Assembly (NCBI RefSeq): GCF_001419745.1
Contig: NZ_LIRJ01000031.1
Coordinates: 1 to 64,000 of the forward strand
Source of the DNA: Streptomyces silaceus
GTDB taxonomy: Bacteria; Actinomycetota; Actinomycetes; Streptomycetales; Streptomycetaceae
Direction of reading: 5' to 3'
Length of the DNA: 64,000 bases
Part shown: positions 60,399 through 64,000 of the stretch, piece after piece
How the letters are laid out: each line of letters begins with the position of its first letter
How positions within the stretch are numbered: position 1 is the stretch's first letter
Position numbers and translations under genes: made by a program
The notes under the pieces: generated by a model
What the model was told of the DNA's origin: nothing
What the model saw: only the letters and a program-made list of their open reading frames with translations
Databases searched by the model: none

Positions 60399-62550
60399 GG
60401 GATTCGTCTCCCGGTACGGCTCCGGTGGCGCCCGGCAGCACCCCGGCCCGCAGCACGCGGTCGGGGCGGATCGGCAGTGTCCGGTGGCGTACGCCCGTCG
60501 CGTGCCAGACCGCGTTGGCGACCGCCGCCGCGGCGCCGACGATCCCGATCTCGCCGATGCCCTTGATGCCGACCGGGTCGTCGGCGTCGGGGTCGGCCAC
60601 CCAGTCCGCCTCGATGCGCGGCACGTCGGCGTGCGCGGCGACGTGGTAGCCCGCGAGGTCGGGGCTCACCAGCGCGCCCGACGCCCGGTCCCTGACCGCC
60701 TCTTCGTGCAGCGCCATGGACAGGCCCCAGGTCATGCCGCCGATGAACTGGCTGCGCGCGGTGAGCGGGTTGACGATCCGTCCCGCGGCGAAGATGCCGA
60801 GCATGCGCCGCACCCGTACCTCGCCGGTGGCGACGTCGACGGCGACCTCGGCGAACTGCGCGCCGAAGGAGTGCCGTTCCTTCTCGGAGAGCGTGCCGAG
60901 GACCGCGCTGGTGTCCGAGCGCACGGTGATGCCGTCCGGCGGGATGTGCCCACCGGGAACGAGCTTCTCGCGCAGTTCGCGCGCGGCGGCCGTGACGGCC
61001 CAGCCCCAGGAGCGGGTGCCCATGGAGCCGCCGGCGAGCATGGCGTGGCCGAAGTCGCTGTCGCCGATGCGGACCTGGACGCGGTCCGCCGGCACCTCCA
61101 GGACGTCCGCGGCGATCAGCGTGAGCGCGGTGCGCGCGCCGGTGCCGACGTCCGCGGCGGTGATGCGCACCGTGTAGGTGCCGTCGGCCTCCGCGGTGAC
61201 GGCCGCCGTGCTCGGGGCGACGAGCACCGGGAAGGTGGCCGCGGCGGTGCCGGTGCCGAGCAGCCAGCGGCCCTCGCGGCGCAGGCCCGGACGCGGGTCG
61301 CGGTCCGCCCAGCCGAACCTGCGGGCGCCCTCGTCGAAGCAGGCCAGCAGATTGCGGCTGCTGAACGGCAGTCCGGAGACGGGGCCCACGGCCGGTTCGT
61401 TGCGCACGCGCAGCGCGATGGGGTCCATGCCGCACTTCTCGGCGAGTTCGTCGAGCGCGGACTCCACCGCGAAGGACCCCGGCGCCTCGCCGGGCGCGCG
61501 CACCCAGGTCGGTGTCGGCACGTCGAGGCGCACGACGCGGTTGGTGGTGTGGTGCGCGTCGGCGGCGTACATCGGGCGGCCGTATCCCGCGCTCGTCTCG
61601 ACGAACTCGTGGACGGTCGACGACAGGCTCTGCCCCTGGTGTTCGAAGGCGCGCAGCCGTCCGTCCGGTTCGGCGCCGAGCCGGACGCGCTGGGTGGTGG
61701 GGCTGCGGTAGCCGACGAGCGAGAACATCTGGCGGCGGGTCAGGACGACGCGGACGGGCCGGTCGAGCATGGTCGACGCCATCACGGCGAGGACCTGGTG
61801 GACCCGCAGGCCCTTGGAGCCGAAGGCGCCGCCGACGTGTTCGGAGAGCACGCGCACCGAGGAGGGGTCCAGGGAGAAGAGCTTGGCGATCTCGTCGGCG
61901 ACCCAGGTGCTGCCCTGGTTGGAGTCGACGATCTCGAGGCGGCCGTTGTCCCAGCGCGCCGTCGCCGCGTGCGGCTCCATCGAGATGTGGTGCTCTTCGG
62001 GCGTGGTGTACTCGGCGTCCACGACATGGGCGGACGCGGCGAGTTGGGCGTCCAGGTCGCCCTTCTCGACGCGCATGCCGTCGCCTTCCGGCAGATACGT
62101 GCCGGGACGTCCCGCGGAGAACTCGACGTCGTGCGGCTCCTGGTCGTAGTGGACCACGAGCGCCTCGGCGGCCTCCCTGGCCTGTTCGGACGTCTCGGCG
62201 ACGACCATCGCCACGGGCCAGCCCACGAAGGGCACCCGGTCGTGCTGGAAGAGCGCGACGACGGGGTCGGGGCGGCCCAGCGTGCCCTCGTAGTTCGCGT
62301 CGACGCGCGGCGCGTTGCCGTGGCACAGCACGGCCAGGACGCCGGGCATCGCGAGGGCGGGGTCGGCCTCGACGGACCGTACGCGGCCGCGGGCGATCGT
62401 CGACGGCACCAGCCAGCCGTGGGCGAGGTTCGCGAAGGGCAGCTCGCCGGCGTAGCGGGCCGCGCCGGTGACCTTGTCGCGGCCCTCGACGCGGGTGTGC
62501 GCGGTGCCGACGGCGCCCTTCACCGTGGTGGTCTCGGTGGTCGTGGTCAT
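60391..62550 (-). CDS. Molybdenum-binding subunit of aldehyde oxidoreductase (PaoC-like)
   Basis: 719 aa. Xanthine-oxidase-family molybdopterin subunit: GRDKVTGAARYAGELPF at the N-terminus, GGAFGSKGLRVHQVLAV, RAPGEAPGSFAVESALDELA, DVGTGARTALTLIAADVL, and the catalytic glutamate in IKGIGEIGIVGAAAAVANAV. Length is close to E. coli PaoC (about 730) and shorter than fused xanthine dehydrogenases. Together with the subunits upstream it should oxidise aldehydes or N-heterocycles; the 4Fe-4S-type FAD subunit favours a PaoABC-like aldehyde oxidoreductase. Confidence 0.92.
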   Translation of the reverse strand: MTTTTETTTVKGAVGTAHTRVEGRDKVTGAARYAGELPFANLAHGWLVPSTIARGRVRSVEADPALAMPGVLAVLCHGNAPRVDANYEGTLGRPDPVVALFQHDRVPFVGWPVAMVVAETSEQAREAAEALVVHYDQEPHDVEFSAGRPGTYLPEGDGMRVEKGDLDAQLAASAHVVDAEYTTPEEHHISMEPHAATARWDNGRLEIVDSNQGSTWVADEIAKLFSLDPSSVRVLSEHVGGAFGSKGLRVHQVLAVMASTMLDRPVRVVLTRRQMFSLVGYRSPTTQRVRLGAEPDGRLRAFEHQGQSLSSTVHEFVETSAGYGRPMYAADAHHTTNRVVRLDVPTPTWVRAPGEAPGSFAVESALDELAEKCGMDPIALRVRNEPAVGPVSGLPFSSRNLLACFDEGARRFGWADRDPRPGLRREGRWLLGTGTAAATFPVLVAPSTAAVTAEADGTYTVRITAADVGTGARTALTLIAADVLEVPADRVQVRIGDSDFGHAMLAGGSMGTRSWGWAVTAAARELREKLVPGGHIPPDGITVRSDTSAVLGTLSEKERHSFGAQFAEVAVDVATGEVRVRRMLGIFAAGRIVNPLTARSQFIGGMTWGLSMALHEEAVRDRASGALVSPDLAGYHVAAHADVPRIEADWVADPDADDPVGIKGIGEIGIVGAAAAVANAVWHATGVRHRTLPIRPDRVLRAGVLPGATGAVPGDESRA

Positions 62551-63539
62551 CGGGCCGCCTCCTCGGCGAGTTCGGTCAGCACGGCCACGACGAGGTTGCG
62601 CAGCAGCGTCACCTTGTAGCCGTTGTGGGGCAGGGCGCGGGCGGCGGCCAGTTCGGCGTCGGCCGCGGCGGCGAACGCCTCGGCGGTCGCCGGGCCGCCG
62701 GTCAGCACCCGCTCGGCCTCGCGCGCCCGCCAGGGCCGGGAGGCCACCGCCCCGAAGGCGATGCGCACCTCGCGCACCACGGAGTCCTCGACGTCGAGGG
62801 CGGCGGCGATCGACCCGATGGCGAACGCGTACGAGGCGCGTTCGCGCACCTTGCGGTAGCGGGAGTGGGCGGCGACCGGCGCGGGCGGCAGGGTGATCCC
62901 GGTGATGAGCGCCCCGGCGGGCAGGGCGGTCTCCAGATGCGGGGTGTCGCCCACCGGGAGATAGAAGTCGGCGAACGCCGACTCCCCCGGTCCGTCGGCC
63001 GATTCGTAGTGGACGACGGCGTCGAGGGCGGCGAGCGCCACGCCCATGTCCGAGGGGTGCACGGCGACGCAGTGCTCGGTGGCGCCGAGGATGGCGTGGT
63101 TGTGGTGCTCGCCCTCGACGGCGGGGCAGCCGGTGCCGGGCGCGCGCTTGTTGCAGGGCTTGCTCAGGTCGGTGAAGTAGCCGCAGCGGGTGCGCTGCAG
63201 GAGGTTCCCGCCGACCGTGGCCATGTTGCGCAGCTGGCCCGAGGCGCCCGCGAGGACGGCCTGCGTCAGCGCCGGGTAGCGGCGCCGGACGTCGGGGTGG
63301 GCGGCGAGGTCGCTGTTGGTGACGGTCGCGCCGATGCGCAGCCCGCCGTCGGCGGTGGTCTCGATGTGGTCCAGGGGCAGTTCGCGCACGTCGACGAGGA
63401 GCGCGGGGCGCTCGACGCCGGTCTTCATCAGGTCGACGAGGTTGGTGCCGCCGCCGAGGTAGCGGGCGTCCGGGTCGGTGCCGAGCACGGCGACCGCGCC
63501 GGGCACGTCGTACACCCGCTGGTAGTCGAAGTCCCTCAT
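62547..63539 (-). CDS. FAD-binding subunit with extra Fe-S cysteines (PaoB-like)
   Basis: 330 aa from MRDFDYQRVYDVPGAVAVL. FAD-binding PCMH fold (RYLGGGTNLVDLMKTGVERP, GQLRNMATVGGNLLQRTRCGYF) with CO_deh_flav_C at the end. Four cysteines C119, C129, C138 and C157 (RTRCGYFTDLSKPCNKRAPGTGCPAVEG, TEHCVAVHPSDMG) lie in an insertion also found in PaoB, where they bind a 4Fe-4S cluster. Overlaps the genes on both sides by four bases. Confidence 0.93.
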   Translation of the reverse strand: MRDFDYQRVYDVPGAVAVLGTDPDARYLGGGTNLVDLMKTGVERPALLVDVRELPLDHIETTADGGLRIGATVTNSDLAAHPDVRRRYPALTQAVLAGASGQLRNMATVGGNLLQRTRCGYFTDLSKPCNKRAPGTGCPAVEGEHHNHAILGATEHCVAVHPSDMGVALAALDAVVHYESADGPGESAFADFYLPVGDTPHLETALPAGALITGITLPPAPVAAHSRYRKVRERASYAFAIGSIAAALDVEDSVVREVRIAFGAVASRPWRAREAERVLTGGPATAEAFAAAADAELAAARALPHNGYKVTLLRNLVVAVLTELAEEAAR

Positions 63540-64000
63540 GCCGCTCCTTCCTCGGCGCGCGCCGCGCGGGCGACCGCCTCGACGATCGAGACGTACGCGC
63601 CGCAGCGGCACAGGTTGCCGCTCATGCGCTCGCGGATCTCCTCCGCGGTGAGTTCGGGGACGCCCGCCTCGGGCCGGACATCGGTGGTGGCGGCGCTGGG
63701 CCAGCCCGCCGCGTGCTCCTCGATGACGCCGAGGGCGGAGCAGATCTGGCCCGGTGTGCAGTAGCCGCACTGGAAGCCGTCGAGGTCGAGGAAGGCCTGC
63801 TGCACGGGGTGCAGCCGGTCGCCCTCCGCGACGCCCTCGATGGTGGTGATCTCGCGCCCTTCGGCGGCGACCGCGAGCTGCAGACAGGAGACGGCGCGGC
63901 GGCCGTCGATCAGCACCGTGCAGGCGCCGCACTGCCCCTGGTCGCAGCCCTTCTTGGTGCCGGTCAGGTCGAGGCGCTCGCGCAGCGCGTCGAGCAGGGT
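63536..64000 (-). CDS. 2Fe-2S subunit of aldehyde oxidoreductase (PaoA-like, partial)
   Basis: The frame is open to the right edge, so the N-terminus, including any signal peptide and the first part of the plant-ferredoxin domain, is missing. Visible 155 codons (154 aa) begin TLLDALRERLDLTGTKKGCD. First cluster: CDQGQCGAC with the later Cys in SCLQLAVA. Second cluster: CGYCTPGQIC and NLCRCGAY in the Fer2_2 domain. Both 2Fe-2S sites are intact. Electrons pass from the Mo subunit through these clusters to FAD. First known gene of the operon. Confidence 0.93.
   Translation of the reverse strand, partial: TLLDALRERLDLTGTKKGCDQGQCGACTVLIDGRRAVSCLQLAVAAEGREITTIEGVAEGDRLHPVQQAFLDLDGFQCGYCTPGQICSALGVIEEHAAGWPSAATTDVRPEAGVPELTAEEIRERMSGNLCRCGAYVSIVEAVARAARAEEGAA

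Overview
The window looks like ordinary chromosome of a Streptomyces or a close relative. The evidence is GC content above 70 % with strong GC bias at third codon positions, GTG/TTG starts, many 1-4 base gene overlaps, and typical gene families (ECF41 sigma factor, HutC- and MocR-type GntR regulators, PucR regulators, TerD/TerB proteins, MEDS-domain proteins, PhoD, F420 enzymes). I found no tRNA, rRNA, CRISPR array, insertion sequence or prophage. About 52 protein genes are supported; two are cut by the window edges and one is broken by a frameshift.

Layout. 1-6.7 kb: tail of a GNAT acetyltransferase, then mutA-mutB-meaB (methylmalonyl-CoA mutase and its GTPase chaperone) and a 3-hydroxyisobutyryl-CoA hydrolase; together they fit valine/propionate catabolism to succinyl-CoA. 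6.8-13.9 kb: a hypothetical gene, an orphan histidine kinase, a ROK regulator, a HutC-type GntR regulator with a DasR-type operator upstream, an ECF41 sigma factor, an alpha/beta hydrolase and an EamA transporter. 14.2-19.6 kb: a MocR regulator, a VOC protein, a Tat-exported PhoD phosphatase with a PHO-box-like repeat, and a membrane-anchored ACT-GNAT fusion. 19.7-27.6 kb: a Cys/Met-metabolism PLP enzyme with a divergent Lrp regulator, a DUF885 metallohydrolase, a frameshifted ATP-grasp gene, an SDR, a rhodanese, a secreted chymotrypsin-fold protease and a second Lrp regulator.

27.6-37.6 kb: sbcC-sbcD, a YigZ/IMPACT protein, an Sfp-type phosphopantetheinyl transferase, a YtcJ-like amidohydrolase, an APC transporter and a divergent TetR regulator with a palindrome between them. 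37.6-41 kb: a TenA-like protein, a TerB-like protein, an M56 peptidase, a BlaI repressor and a TerD protein. Two palindromes of the same design lie in the two divergent promoter regions of this block, suggesting one BlaI/M56-controlled regulon. 41-47 kb: CoA-binding protein, VOC protein, LysR, PucR, three F420/SRPBCC genes and an HxlR regulator. 47-53 kb: a MoxR ATPase and VWA (CoxE-like) pair, a secreted GH16 glucanase with a LacI-type operator, a secreted SGNH esterase and a second PucR regulator.

53-64 kb: a NarL-type two-component system, a translationally coupled pair of MEDS proteins (one with a STAS domain, one with a histidine-kinase-like ATPase domain), a STAND ATPase without a DNA-binding domain, and a PaoABCD-like molybdenum aldehyde oxidoreductase operon running off the right edge. 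The most interesting leads are the BlaI-M56-Ter block, the MEDS pair whose STAS domain lacks the usual phospho-acceptor serine, the membrane-ACT-GNAT fusion and the ATP-grasp frameshift.
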